A stretch of 64,000 nucleotides of DNA from GCA-003244245 sp050699715 (GTDB taxonomy: Bacteria; Actinomycetota; Actinomycetes; Mycobacteriales; Pseudonocardiaceae). The notes beneath the pieces are model-generated. The model searched no databases and was not told the origin of the DNA. It saw only the letters and a list, made by a program, of their open reading frames with translations. Location of the stretch: contig JBOHFR010000006.1 of assembly GCA_050699715.1 (NCBI GenBank), positions 1-64,000 on the forward strand, given 5' to 3'. Positions 8,631-15,214 of the stretch are shown here, piece after piece; the first letter of the stretch is position 1; each line of letters opens with the position of its first letter. Both the position numbers and the translations under genes were made by a program.

Positions 8631-8851
8631 CGGCCCAGCCACGTCCGGAGGGCCTCGAACAGGACCGTCGCGGCGGTTTCGTCGAGGATGATGACGCACT
8701 CGCCGGTGACGTGCGGATCGAGGATGATCTCCCCGCCCTGCTTCTCCACTACCAGGTTGGCGAAGCCTCTGGGGCCTTTGTGTACCGCGCAGGTGACGGG
8801 GATCGCCCTGCGGTTGGCGCGGGAAGCGCCCGCAGTCGCGCCATCAGCCAC
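8627..8851 (-). CDS. Small conserved protein of XRE locus A (paralogue of 10509-10922)
   Basis: 74 residues from the GTG at 8851, chosen because a GTGAGG ribosome site precedes it; a longer start at 8899 is possible. The core RRAIPVTCAVHKGPRGFANL and the C-terminal LDETAATVLFEALRTWLG are repeated with few changes in the protein at 10509-10922, so this locus carries the family twice. I do not recognise a named domain. It overlaps the next gene by four bases. As in the sister copy, the acidic middle (LDPHVTGECVI) precedes an amphipathic C-terminal helix. Confidence 0.7.
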   Translation of the reverse strand: MADGATAGASRANRRAIPVTCAVHKGPRGFANLVVEKQGGEIILDPHVTGECVIILDETAATVLFEALRTWLGR

Positions 8852-9012
8852 GGTTGACCTCACTTCTTTGGACAGGCGACGGGATCGTGTCCCGCTCACT
8901 CATCGGTTGGTGGTTCTAAGAGCGCCCAGGAAGCGGGCGAGCATGTGGGGGGACCGGCCGGGCCGGGGAGCACTACGGGGGATTGGCTCAACCGGCGGCC
9001 CGGCCGGAGTCG

Positions 9013-9264
9013 TCACGTTCCTGATCGTTGAGTTGGGATGAGCGAGCGGCACGACCAGCAGTACCGACGACACCCGGGATCGGTGAGGTCCTCGGCGCGC
9101 AGCACGTCGGCCCCGCACAGGGCGAAATAGCGACCGGTGCGGTTGGTACCCGCAGCGGCGGCGGAGGTCAGGAGGTGGATGGTGCCGGTGCGCAGGTCCA
9201 CCATGTCCACGGTGTGGCGCAGGCCGGCTCGGGTTCGGCGGTTCGTCAGCCGGTGTTGTGCCAT
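9013..9264 (-). CDS. Small Cys/His-containing protein of XRE locus A
   Basis: 83 residues from the ATG at 9264; the longer frame upstream lacks coding character. The sequence MAQHRLTNRRTRAGLRHTVD leads into MVDLRTGTIHLLT. The C-terminal part has a Cys at ALCGADVL and a CxxC at YCWSC, so four Cys plus His could form a small zinc site, as in the proteins at 8358-8630 and 14553-14897. No named family recognised. It is isolated from its neighbours by about 160-260 bases on each side, unlike the overlapping pairs. Confidence 0.6.
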   Translation of the reverse strand: MAQHRLTNRRTRAGLRHTVDMVDLRTGTIHLLTSAAAAGTNRTGRYFALCGADVLRAEDLTDPGCRRYCWSCRSLIPTQRSGT

Positions 9265-9527
9265 CGGTGTTTGGCTTTCGTTCGGGTCCGTGCGAGGCGG
9301 TGGGGCCGGCTCTCGGGCAGGGTTGACGTAGTTCTGGCAGTTCGGAGCGGGCATCGCGGGTCGGGCCCCGGGCCGAGCACGACGCCGGGTACCGCCCGGA
9401 GCGCTGATGCGGGGAAGCGACCTCGACCGCACGGAGGTGTCGGGTTCTCGCGCTGGTATCGACCATCGATAAAAAGGGCCGGGCCGCTCATCGTGAGGTC
9501 CGAACCGCATGCCGCCCGGCTTTCCAC

Positions 9528-9887
9528 TCACCCGATGGACCTGCGACCGGTAGCCGGGTGAACAGTCCTTGGAGCCCGAGATCGACGGTGTACCAGACCT
9601 CGCAGGGAAACGGACGGCGCCAGAACCTCCAAACTGCGTCGCCAGCCGTGTCGGCAACCGAGACATCGGCCGGTGCGAGTGAGAATCTGGTGTTCGATCA
9701 GCAGGACCCGCACTGTGGCCAGAACATCGGGGAGGTGGCCGGTGCGTTCCAACTCGGCGAGTTCATCCCAGATCGAGCAAACCAACTTGCGTGCGTGGGG
9801 TCGGTTAGCCAACCACGCCAGCGTGCGAGCGGAAAGCCGCAAGGGCTCCTTCACCCCCAGCGTCGTGACACGTGTGGTGGTGCTCAT
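9528..9887 (-). pseudogene. Small conserved protein of XRE locus A, probably frameshifted
   Basis: The ATG at 9887 opens a 119-codon frame whose first ~85 residues look genuine (SARTLAWLANRPHARKLVCS, then ELAELERTGHLPDVLATVRV, with a CLGC motif). After CRHGWRR the frame turns into low-quality Arg-rich sequence. In another frame the DNA continues WRRPFPCEVWYTVDLGLQGL, a far better continuation that stops at 9488. A small insertion around the duplicated tgg-cga-cgc / tgg-cgc-cgt stretch is the simplest explanation. It overlaps the upstream gene's stop (TGATG). If the shift is real, the protein is broken or rewritten at its C-terminus. Confidence 0.55.
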
Positions 9888-10168
9888 CAGTCACCGTCGG
9901 CTGGGGTGGTGAGGACCCGCACCAGGCTGGGCCGCAGGGCGATCGTGTCGTCGCGGAAACGGACGTATAACAGGTGGGTACCCCGGCCGATGGCCTGGCC
10001 GTGCTGATGCAACCGCAAGCGCGGTGCCCCGTGGTCCTCATCGACCGTGACCACTTCGACCCCACACTTGAACGGAATGGGCGTACCGTCCGCGTCGCGC
10101 AGGAGGGGAAGGCCGGTGCTGTCGGTTAATCCGGCGTTCTCGGCTGAGGGTGACGTGCTGGACACCAT
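9887..10168 (-). CDS. Hypothetical 93-residue protein of XRE locus A
   Basis: Starts at the ATG at 10168, preceded by AAGGGG about nine bases upstream. The sequence contains LLRDADGTPIPFKCGVEVV and a C-terminal strand-rich part (LLYVRFRDDTIALRPSLVRV), suggesting a small beta-barrel or SH3-like fold. No family name recognised. It ends at TGATG, which also starts the next gene, so the two are translationally coupled. It is part of the minus-strand train following the XRE regulator at 10935-12128. Confidence 0.65.
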   Translation of the reverse strand: MVSSTSPSAENAGLTDSTGLPLLRDADGTPIPFKCGVEVVTVDEDHGAPRLRLHQHGQAIGRGTHLLYVRFRDDTIALRPSLVRVLTTPADGD

Positions 10169-10251
10169 GGATGTTCCCCTTGGGTCTGAGTAGTGGCCTC
10201 CCGGCCGTTCGGGTACTGAGACCGGCTGGGCCGCCGAGCGCGGGGACCCGT

Positions 10252-10512
10252 TCACCGGGCACGCGCCTGGGTCAGCGCGGTGAGCCGGTCCCGCAGCTCC
10301 CGGTTGGAGAGGGTGGCTGAGTCGTTGGCCAGCGCGATGATCTGCCGCAATACCGACCGTGTGGCGCTGAGCTGTTCGACGGTCGTGGCGAGGCGATCCA
10401 AGAACGGTTGCGGTGAGGTGTTGGTGATCGGCTGGGCATTGATGGTGGTCCCGTAGCCGGGGCACGGCTCAACCAACGCGTGCACGGTCCCCTCGGGGAA
10501 TGGCGTGCTCAT
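10252..10512 (-). CDS. Small helical protein of XRE locus A (paralogue of 14248-14556)
   Basis: 86 residues from the ATG at 10512, which overlaps the upstream stop by four bases (ATGA); an upstream ATG at 10521 is possible. The body is two amphipathic helices: SPQPFLDRLATTVEQLSATR and VLRQIIALANDSATLSNREL, then RDRLTALTQ. The same plan (SPQPYFDRLTAAVERLNAAR ... ALAEETHIITNEQLADQLLAL) is found at 14248-14556 in locus B. No named family. It is likely a small protein-protein interaction or coiled-coil component. Confidence 0.7.
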   Translation of the reverse strand: MSTPFPEGTVHALVEPCPGYGTTINAQPITNTSPQPFLDRLATTVEQLSATRSVLRQIIALANDSATLSNRELRDRLTALTQARAR

Positions 10513-10922
10513 CCGAGCCATTCCCCGAGCAGGTCAAACAGAACAGTCGCGGCCACCTCATCCAAGGTGACCACGCACGAGTCGGCCCCGTGCGGGTTCG
10601 GCACAATGGCGCCGCCGCGCGTGCTCACCACCAGGTTGGCGAAACCCCTCGGACCCCGATGCAGCGCACAACTGACGGGGATCGCCCTGCGATTCTCGCG
10701 AGACGCGCTCGCGGTCGCGCCTTCCGTGACGGGGACCGTTCGAGGGTTGCCGCTAGCCGGCCGTGTCACTGGTGCGTTGTTGGTGCCTTTGGTCACGGTT
10801 GACAACGGTGAACGATCGGCCGTTAGCGGGTGTCGCTCAGGAGCGACGTCTCCGGGGAACGGCCCGCGCTGGGTGACCGCGATAGCGGGCGACGATCTGC
10901 CTGTGTCTCTCAGGAGAGACAT
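10509..10922 (-). CDS. Small conserved protein of XRE locus A with long N-terminal extension
   Basis: Up to 137 residues from the ATG at 10922, 12 bases after the XRE stop. The conserved core RRAIPVSCALHRGPRGFANL plus a C-terminal LDEVAATVLFDLLGEWLG matches the 74-residue protein at 8627-8851. The first ~65 residues have no counterpart there and overlap two DNA palindromes (10832-10847, 10904-10921), so the true start may be a later GTG such as 10796 or 10769. It overlaps the next gene by four bases. Function unknown. Confidence 0.6.
   Translation of the reverse strand: MSLLRDTGRSSPAIAVTQRGPFPGDVAPERHPLTADRSPLSTVTKGTNNAPVTRPASGNPRTVPVTEGATASASRENRRAIPVSCALHRGPRGFANLVVSTRGGAIVPNPHGADSCVVTLDEVAATVLFDLLGEWLG
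10832..10921. promoter_or_regulatory. Two related palindromes between the XRE gene and its small-ORF train
   Basis: 10832-10847 is gtcgctc-ag-gagcgac and 10904-10921 is tgtctctc-ag-gagagaca. Both are perfect inverted repeats with the same ctcaggag centre, 72-73 bases apart. They sit just downstream of the XRE stop and upstream of the likely start of the small genes, so they could be operators for the XRE protein or hairpins in a transcript. No U-tract follows, arguing against terminators. Confidence 0.5.
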
Positions 10923-10934
10923 CCCCCGACGGGG

Positions 10935-12128
10935 CTATACGAGCAGACTGGCCCGCCGAGCCATGCCCCGTAGCTCCTGATCCGCCGGGGAGCCCCGGCG
11001 CGAGTGCCTGAGCAGCACGGCGAGCACGTCGCGGACGATCGGATTGCGCTGGATGTGGTGGGGAGAGATCAGCTCAGCGCGGCGCAGCGCCATCACCGCG
11101 TCGTCGTGGCGTCCACGCAGCCGGGCCAGCGCCTGGCCATAGTCGGCCCAGTAGGCGACCCGACGCGAACGGTTGACATGCACTTGCGGGTTCATGCCCT
11201 CAGCGATTCTCACAACCCGCTCGTGGTCCCCGACCTTCAGCAATCCGGATATGCGGTACAGGTCAATGTTGATGGGTCCGAAACCCAGCCCGTAGGCGTT
11301 GCCCTCCCCGGTGCGCGCCGCCAGCTCTGCCGCGTAGTCGAGTGGAGCGTCCACGTCACCGATGCGCCGATCAGCTGCGGCGACGTCTGATCGGCGCAGT
11401 GCGAGAAAGCCCGCGAGCTGCATCGACTCCGGGGTGTTCGTCGGCACGGTCACCGCGTCCAGCCTGGCCTGCGCGATGCCGAACGCCCCTTTAGCGAGCG
11501 CCACCCTCGCGCCGGCGGCAGCAACCAGACCCCTCGGGACCGCAGCGCCATGCTCATGGGCGTCTTGCCAGGCCAGCATGACGGCCTGCCAACGCAGGTC
11601 CGTCGAGGCACCCGAGACGCTCAGCCACGGCACGGTGGCCTGGGTGTGCAGCCACACCGACAGCCCGAGCAGTTCGGCCACGTCCTGGCCAGCGGCGACG
11701 CTGGCATGCAAGTCCCGGATCAGACCGGGCAGAGCAGCGCCAACCTCCCGTTCCTGCTCGCACCGGCACAGCGCATCGACCATCGCCGTCACCCTTGCCC
11801 GCAGCTCCTCCACGGGGAGGACCTGCCCATCAGGCAGGTCGTGGCTGACCGCCATCAAAGCAAGATCAACCGCCGCTATGGTGCTGTCGGTCTGCCCGTT
11901 GGCCGGTGCGGGTACGGGAAGCCTGGTCAGCTCGGACACGGAGATCTGGAGCGCGTCGGCCAGCGCGGCGAGCTCCGCGAGGGTCGGTGAACGCTCACCG
12001 GTCTCGATCCGCTGGAGAGTGTCCTTGCTCATCCCGGCCAGCCCGGCGATCACCCGCAGCGACTTGCCCCGAGCGTCGCGGACACGCCACAGCGCCCAGC
12101 CGATCGTCCGCGCGTCGTCAAGCTCCAC
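10935..12128 (-). CDS. XRE-family regulator with helical-repeat C-terminal domain (locus A)
   Basis: 397 residues from the GTG at 12128. The XRE HTH is at residues about 12-65 (GKSLRVIAGLAGMSKDTLQR, then ETGERSPTLAELAALADAL). The remaining ~320 residues are Ala/Leu/Arg-rich paired helices like the TPR-type sensor region of actinomycete XRE regulators, ending ...RGSPADQELRGMARRASLLV. The protein at 15215-16411 is a clear paralogue over its full length (same HTH spacing, AYWADYGQALARLRGR against DYWVGYGRALARLRGR, and the same ending). It precedes a train of coupled small genes on the same strand, which it likely controls, as in other actinomycete XRE/small-protein loci. Ligand or partner unknown. 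Confidence 0.85.
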   Translation of the reverse strand: MELDDARTIGWALWRVRDARGKSLRVIAGLAGMSKDTLQRIETGERSPTLAELAALADALQISVSELTRLPVPAPANGQTDSTIAAVDLALMAVSHDLPDGQVLPVEELRARVTAMVDALCRCEQEREVGAALPGLIRDLHASVAAGQDVAELLGLSVWLHTQATVPWLSVSGASTDLRWQAVMLAWQDAHEHGAAVPRGLVAAAGARVALAKGAFGIAQARLDAVTVPTNTPESMQLAGFLALRRSDVAAADRRIGDVDAPLDYAAELAARTGEGNAYGLGFGPINIDLYRISGLLKVGDHERVVRIAEGMNPQVHVNRSRRVAYWADYGQALARLRGRHDDAVMALRRAELISPHHIQRNPIVRDVLAVLLRHSRRGSPADQELRGMARRASLLV

Positions 12129-12227
12129 CCGAGCACCACCACTTCATCACCGGCGTAAGGCCCCCACCGATGCCCCGGGGCCGTCGCCCCGGGGCGGAAC
12201 ACTCCGGTGAGGGGTGCGCACGTCAGG

Positions 12228-12420
12228 CTACTGGCCACCCTCCCGGGTCCGTCGGGCACGGGTGATCACGGCGGCGATGTTCTCCACGGTGTGCGCCTCG
12301 AACCCGGCTAACCAGGCGAGGGAGGCACGCTCACCCATCGGAGAGCGCCACCCCGTCCAGCGCGTCGAACAGCACGGCCAGTCGCGCTCTCTGGTGTGAG
12401 GAGATGGGATCGTTGCTCAT
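12228..12420 (-). pseudogene. Small conserved gene split by a one-base frameshift
   Basis: Two adjacent minus-strand frames join into one sensible protein. From the ATG at 12420 the frame gives SSHQRARLAVLFDALDGVAL, then SDG and a stop at 12331. The next frame, overlapping at ATGGGTGA, gives GERASLAWLAGFEAHTVENI followed by AAVITRARRTREGGQ, stopping at 12228. Removing one base at the gatgggtgagcg junction fuses them as ...ALSDGERASLAW... . It may instead be two coupled mini-genes (ATG at 12338). It lies immediately upstream of the XRE gene at 10935-12128 on the same strand. No family name recognised. Confidence 0.55.
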
Positions 12421-12752
12421 GTCGGCCGTACCTCCGGTGCCCGATCAAGGTCCTGGCGCTGGGGTGCCTGCACCGCGCCCGGTCCGCCGACGGGGGCCGT
12501 TTGTTGCGCCGGTACGACGGTGGCGCGCGAGCCTCAGAACGTCTACTGGGGATGGCGCCAGAGTTCACAGGGGACGGTGCAGATGATCTCCCCTTGTCCG
12601 CAGCTTGTCCGCAAGACGTCCGCAGTCGGCCAACGGTGGCCAACGCTGCCAAACGGCGTCGGCGCAGGTCAGAGCGATGATGGGTCCTATCAATGCTGGT
12701 CGGAACGTCCGGGTAGGCGTTCCGCTTCAACGTGTAAACGAACAGCTTCAGT
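12421..12752. other. Gap containing the phased repeats
   Basis: About 330 bases between the split small gene and the membrane-protein gene. Apart from the 11-bp repeat array at 12593-12656, nothing recognisable was found. It probably holds the promoter of the downstream XRE locus. Confidence 0.5.
12593..12656. repeat. Helically phased ~11-bp repeats upstream of XRE locus A
   Basis: Three 11-mers run head to tail: cttgtccgcag, cttgtccgcaa, gacgtccgcag (12593-12625). Three related units of 10-11 bases follow at once: tcggccaacgg, tggccaacgc, tgccaaacgg (12626-12656). The ~11-base period puts each unit on the same face of the DNA. It lies about 170-240 bases upstream of the first small ORF of the locus and is not inside a gene. 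A cooperative protein-binding array is plausible. Confidence 0.6.
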
Positions 12753-13076
12753 TCAACGCGCGTCTGCGACCGTCGCGGCGCGGTGACGCCGACGGCGTGT
12801 GAGGAGTCGCTTGGTGCCGTAGCCGCTACTGCCAAGAGTAAGCAGCGTGCCGACGCCGACAGCACCGAGGTAGATCACAATCAGCGCGACGATGGCAACG
12901 ACCGCCGCGATCGGGATACAGAGGAGCAGCACCAGCCGCAAGACGGTGCCCCAGTCCTCCAGGAGCGCGAGTAGCACGCCCCAACCGGCCGGCGGCTCGT
13001 CCTTCGGCGGGCGGGGGTCTACGATACGAGTAGTTATCAGTTCTCTTCCCTTGCACGGGTTCGGGTTCGATGGCAT
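12753..13076 (-). CDS. Small membrane protein of the PadR operon
   Basis: 107 residues: a hydrophilic, Pro-rich N-terminus (VDPRPPKDEPPAGWG), two closely spaced hydrophobic segments (about 32-50, and 52-80: IPIAAVVAIVALIVIYLGAV), and a basic C-terminus (RRRRHR) expected in the cytoplasm by the positive-inside rule. It starts 34 bases after the coiled-coil gene and shares its strand, so the PadR, coiled-coil and membrane-protein genes form a likely operon. No named family; membrane topology is the only safe inference. Confidence 0.6.
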   Translation of the reverse strand: MPSNPNPCKGRELITTRIVDPRPPKDEPPAGWGVLLALLEDWGTVLRLVLLLCIPIAAVVAIVALIVIYLGAVGVGTLLTLGSSGYGTKRLLTRRRRHRAATVADAR

Positions 13077-13110
13077 TGGGGCGGTCTCCGTTGCAGCGGG
13101 CCGCCCCGCT

Positions 13111-13734
13111 TCATGTGGATCTCGTGGAGGGCAAATCCTTGGCCCTGCTCACTGCGACATCGGTCGGCTTCTTGAACCCGCGACGCAGGCGCAGCACGAA
13201 GGATCCCCGAAGCAAGCTCAGTGCGTGTGACAGTTGTGTGTCGCGGGGCATGTCCAGCAGCTCGGCGCGGAACTCTTCGAGATACCGATCACGCTCCGAC
13301 GGTGGCAGCAGCCGCACAGCGATTGCCAACAGGAAATGCGATGACCGCGCGGGTTCTGAACGTGCGCTCTCCTCCTCTGCCCGCGCGCGCTCCTCCCACA
13401 GAGCGCGCCGCTCGGCTGCCCGCGCGCGCTCCTCAAGCCGAGCGATGTCCGCCCACTGCGCGCGCAGCGCTTTTGTCCGCGCGTGTTCGTCCCGCCCGCG
13501 CTTCCTCTCCCGCTGAGCACGCCGCGCTTCTTCCCGCGCGCGCTCTCCAAGCCGAGCGGTCTCCGCCCATTGAGCGCGCTGCGCTTCTGTTCGCTTGCGC
13601 TCCTCCCGCCCGCGCTCCATCTCCAGCCGAGCGCGCCGCTCGGCTGCCCGCACGCACTCCTCAAGCCGAGCGATCTCCGCCCGCTGAGCGCGCAGCGCTT
13701 CTTTCCACTCTGACCATTCACGTTCGGCGGTCAT
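13111..13734 (-). CDS. Arg/Glu/Ala-rich coiled-coil protein with conserved C-terminal motif
   Basis: 207 residues from the ATG at 13734, which overlaps the PadR stop by four bases. Residues about 1-130 are a long charged helix made of a degenerate repeat of roughly 40 residues (RAQWAETARLGERAREEARR; RAQWADIARLEERARAAERR), predicted to be a coiled coil. The C-terminal part LLPPSERDRYLEEFRAELLD is a motif seen at the end of several actinomycete proteins linked to PadR or HTH regulators. The repeat is visible at DNA level too, which also creates long shadow ORFs on the other strand. Function is unknown; coupling suggests it acts with the PadR regulator. Confidence 0.75.
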   Translation of the reverse strand: MTAEREWSEWKEALRAQRAEIARLEECVRAAERRARLEMERGREERKRTEAQRAQWAETARLGERAREEARRAQRERKRGRDEHARTKALRAQWADIARLEERARAAERRALWEERARAEEESARSEPARSSHFLLAIAVRLLPPSERDRYLEEFRAELLDMPRDTQLSHALSLLRGSFVLRLRRGFKKPTDVAVSRAKDLPSTRST

Positions 13735-14102
13735 GCCGAACCCCCAGATAGCCGAGGCCGAGTGAGACGCCACGCTGTGCCCCCAGCGAGCCCGGGGCGA
13801 AGCCCAACCTGCCGGCGCCGTGACTTGTGCACACGCGCAAGTGCGTCGCGGGCAAACTCAGCACCGTCGGGTGTGAGCCGGTAGTAGCGCCGCCTCGGCC
13901 GCCCAGCCTCCGAGGGGTCGATCTCCTCAAAGCGGCTTTCCAGCCAGCGGAGTTCCTCGAACTTGTAGAGGAGCGGGTGCACGGTGCCGGGTGCGAGCCC
14001 GACTGCCTTGCAGATCTCCAGGCCGTACATCTCGGCCGTCGGATCGTTGAGAAGCTCGCGCAGCACCCGCTGAGTCGGTTCTGTCATCCGTGGGCACTTC
14101 AT
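13731..14102 (-). CDS. PadR-family transcriptional regulator
   Basis: 123 residues from the ATG at 14102, four bases from the end of a perfect palindrome; an internal ATG (14087) is possible. The winged HTH is clear: TEPTQRVLRELLNDPTAEMY, GLEICKAVGLAPGTVHPLLY (recognition region), then the wing GRPRRRYYRLTPDGAEFARD. PadR proteins are dimeric repressors responding to small molecules, and they are commonly autoregulated at inverted repeats. The gene overlaps the coiled-coil gene by four bases (ATGA), so both are co-expressed. The C-terminal tail is short and basic, lacking the usual dimerisation helix length. Confidence 0.85.
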   Translation of the reverse strand: MKCPRMTEPTQRVLRELLNDPTAEMYGLEICKAVGLAPGTVHPLLYKFEELRWLESRFEEIDPSEAGRPRRRYYRLTPDGAEFARDALARVHKSRRRQVGLRPGLAGGTAWRLTRPRLSGGSA

Positions 14103-14105
14103 GGC

Positions 14106-14136
14106 GCTAACTCTAACTAGCCTAGTTAGAGTTAGC
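14106..14136. promoter_or_regulatory. Perfect 14-bp-arm palindrome at the PadR start (operator)
   Basis: gctaactctaacta (14106-14119), centre gcc, then tagttagagttagc (14123-14136): every base of the arms pairs. It lies three bases upstream of the PadR ATG, where an autorepressor would block transcription. It is AT-rich against the local background, consistent with a promoter core inside the operator. Confidence 0.8.
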
Positions 14137-14159
14137 AACCGGTACCCGTGGTGCACCCC

Positions 14160-14226
14160 CGTCCCAATGCCATGAAGTGAGGGGCGGGGAACCTAGCGAG
14201 TATGTGGTGATGGCCACCTGTTTGAT
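14160..14226. repeat. Dispersed repeat, copy 1 (matches 50917-50985)
   Basis: The stretch containing caatgccatgaagtgagg, cggggaacctagcgagtatg and tggtgatggccacctg is found again with a few substitutions at 50917-50985. It lies in the gap between the PadR gene and locus B. Non-coding in both places; probably a degenerate mobile-element end. Confidence 0.6.
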
Positions 14227-14247
14227 GACGCGGGTGCCGCCGCGCAC

Positions 14248-14556
14248 TCAGCCGATCACAGGCGAATGTGGCCAGCCGGTGACGCCACACTCTCCTGATG
14301 ATCGTCGTAACGCCCGCGCCCGGTCGGCCAACGCGAGCAGCTGGTCGGCGAGCTGCTCATTGGTGATTATGTGTGTCTCTTCGGCCAGTGCGATGAGCCG
14401 CCGCGATAGGGAACGCGCGGCGTTGAGCCGCTCGACGGCTGCGGTGAGGCGATCAAAGTAGGGCTGGGGTGACCGCGCACCGGTGGTGGCGCCGCACCCG
14501 GGGCGGTTGTCGGCGGGGTCGGTCGCCGTGGGGGAGGGGTGCAGCTCGCGGCTCAT
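14248..14556 (-). CDS. Small helical protein of XRE locus B (paralogue of 10252-10512)
   Basis: 102 residues from the ATG at 14556, which overlaps the upstream stop by four bases. The two-helix core SPQPYFDRLTAAVERLNAAR and SLSRRLIALAEETHIITNEQ, then ADQLLALADRARAL, matches the 86-residue protein at 10252-10512. The final ~20 residues (SGECGVTGWPHSPVIG) have no counterpart there and may be out of the conserved region. No named family. It closes the locus B train. Confidence 0.65.
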   Translation of the reverse strand: MSRELHPSPTATDPADNRPGCGATTGARSPQPYFDRLTAAVERLNAARSLSRRLIALAEETHIITNEQLADQLLALADRARALRRSSGECGVTGWPHSPVIG

Positions 14557-14897
14557 GGCTGGGGATCGGGTGCGTCGCAGTCGGGGCAGGGTCCGATATG
14601 GGCCGGGTTGCTCATCACCCGCCGGTGGCCACAGTCGCCGACGTAGGTAATCCACGCCTGCGGGTCCGGTTCGTCGTCGCCACTTAGCGGCGGCCGGCTC
14701 CGCCCGGAACCGTCGGTCACCGTGCGGGCGAGTTGCAACGTCGCGCACGCCTGGCACGGCACCCCGGAGGGCTTCTCGTGCAGGGTGATGACCATTATCA
14801 GCAGGTGTCCGCACTCGGCCTTGAGCACACCGAGGGGATGCTCAGCGTGTTCGTTGATGGTGTGGCTGCGCCAGTCCAGCAGGTGAGTGAAGGACAC
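14553..14897 (-). CDS. Small Cys-rich protein of XRE locus B (paralogue of 8358-8630)
   Basis: 114 residues from the GTG at 14897. The N-terminal half SFTHLLDWRSHTINEHAEHP and GVLKAECG, then PCQAC, corresponds to the locus A protein at 8358-8630. It then continues with a second Cys/His cluster (YVGDCGHRRVMSNPAHIGPC followed by PDCD), giving two CxxC-type sites that could each bind zinc. It overlaps the following gene by four bases. The extra module suggests the shorter locus A copy is a trimmed relative. Function unknown. Confidence 0.65.
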   Translation of the reverse strand: MSFTHLLDWRSHTINEHAEHPLGVLKAECGHLLIMVITLHEKPSGVPCQACATLQLARTVTDGSGRSRPPLSGDDEPDPQAWITYVGDCGHRRVMSNPAHIGPCPDCDAPDPQP

Positions 14898-14912
14898 CCC
14901 ACGGGTGCGCGT

Positions 14913-15140
14913 TCACCGGGCACGCCCCAGGACGGACTCGGCCAGGGCGATCATCTTGGCCGCTGTCAGCGTCAGCCCGGGCGTGCCCAAGCCGTGGATC
15001 GTTCAGGAGCCGTCCGCCTCGTGGATGACAATCAGCGGCGGGTGGTCGCTGTTGTCGTCGATGGGCTGGACCTGCGCCTGAATCCGGCCACGCTCACGGT
15101 GCGGGTGCGGCGTCTCGGGGAAGTCGGGTATCTCGATCAC
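14913..15140 (-). CDS. Small protein of XRE locus B interrupted by an in-frame TGA
   Basis: From a GTG at 15140 the frame reads IEIPDFPETPHPHRERGRIQ, then AQVQPIDDNSDHPPLIVIHE-ADGS, and meets TGA at 15005-15003 (codon 46). The same frame continues with convincing protein, TIHGLGTPGLTLTAAKMIAL then AESVLGRAR, to a TGA at 14913. A Trp codon (TGG) at codon 46 would give a natural GSWTIHG. So it is either a nonsense mutation, a 45-residue protein, or a readthrough case. The gene sits between the XRE regulator and the Cys-rich protein on the same strand. No named family. Confidence 0.5.
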
Positions 15141-15214
15141 GATTGACGACTGTGGACGATCGACAGCTGCGGGTTTCCAGCAGCCGGGAAACTCCCCAAC
15201 TCCCCCCGATGGGG

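Noticed and set aside
13218..13751. Long ORFs on both strands over the coiled-coil gene
   Set aside because: They arise from its repetitive Arg/Ala/Glu codons; the minus-strand frame coupled to PadR is the one with a conserved C-terminus.
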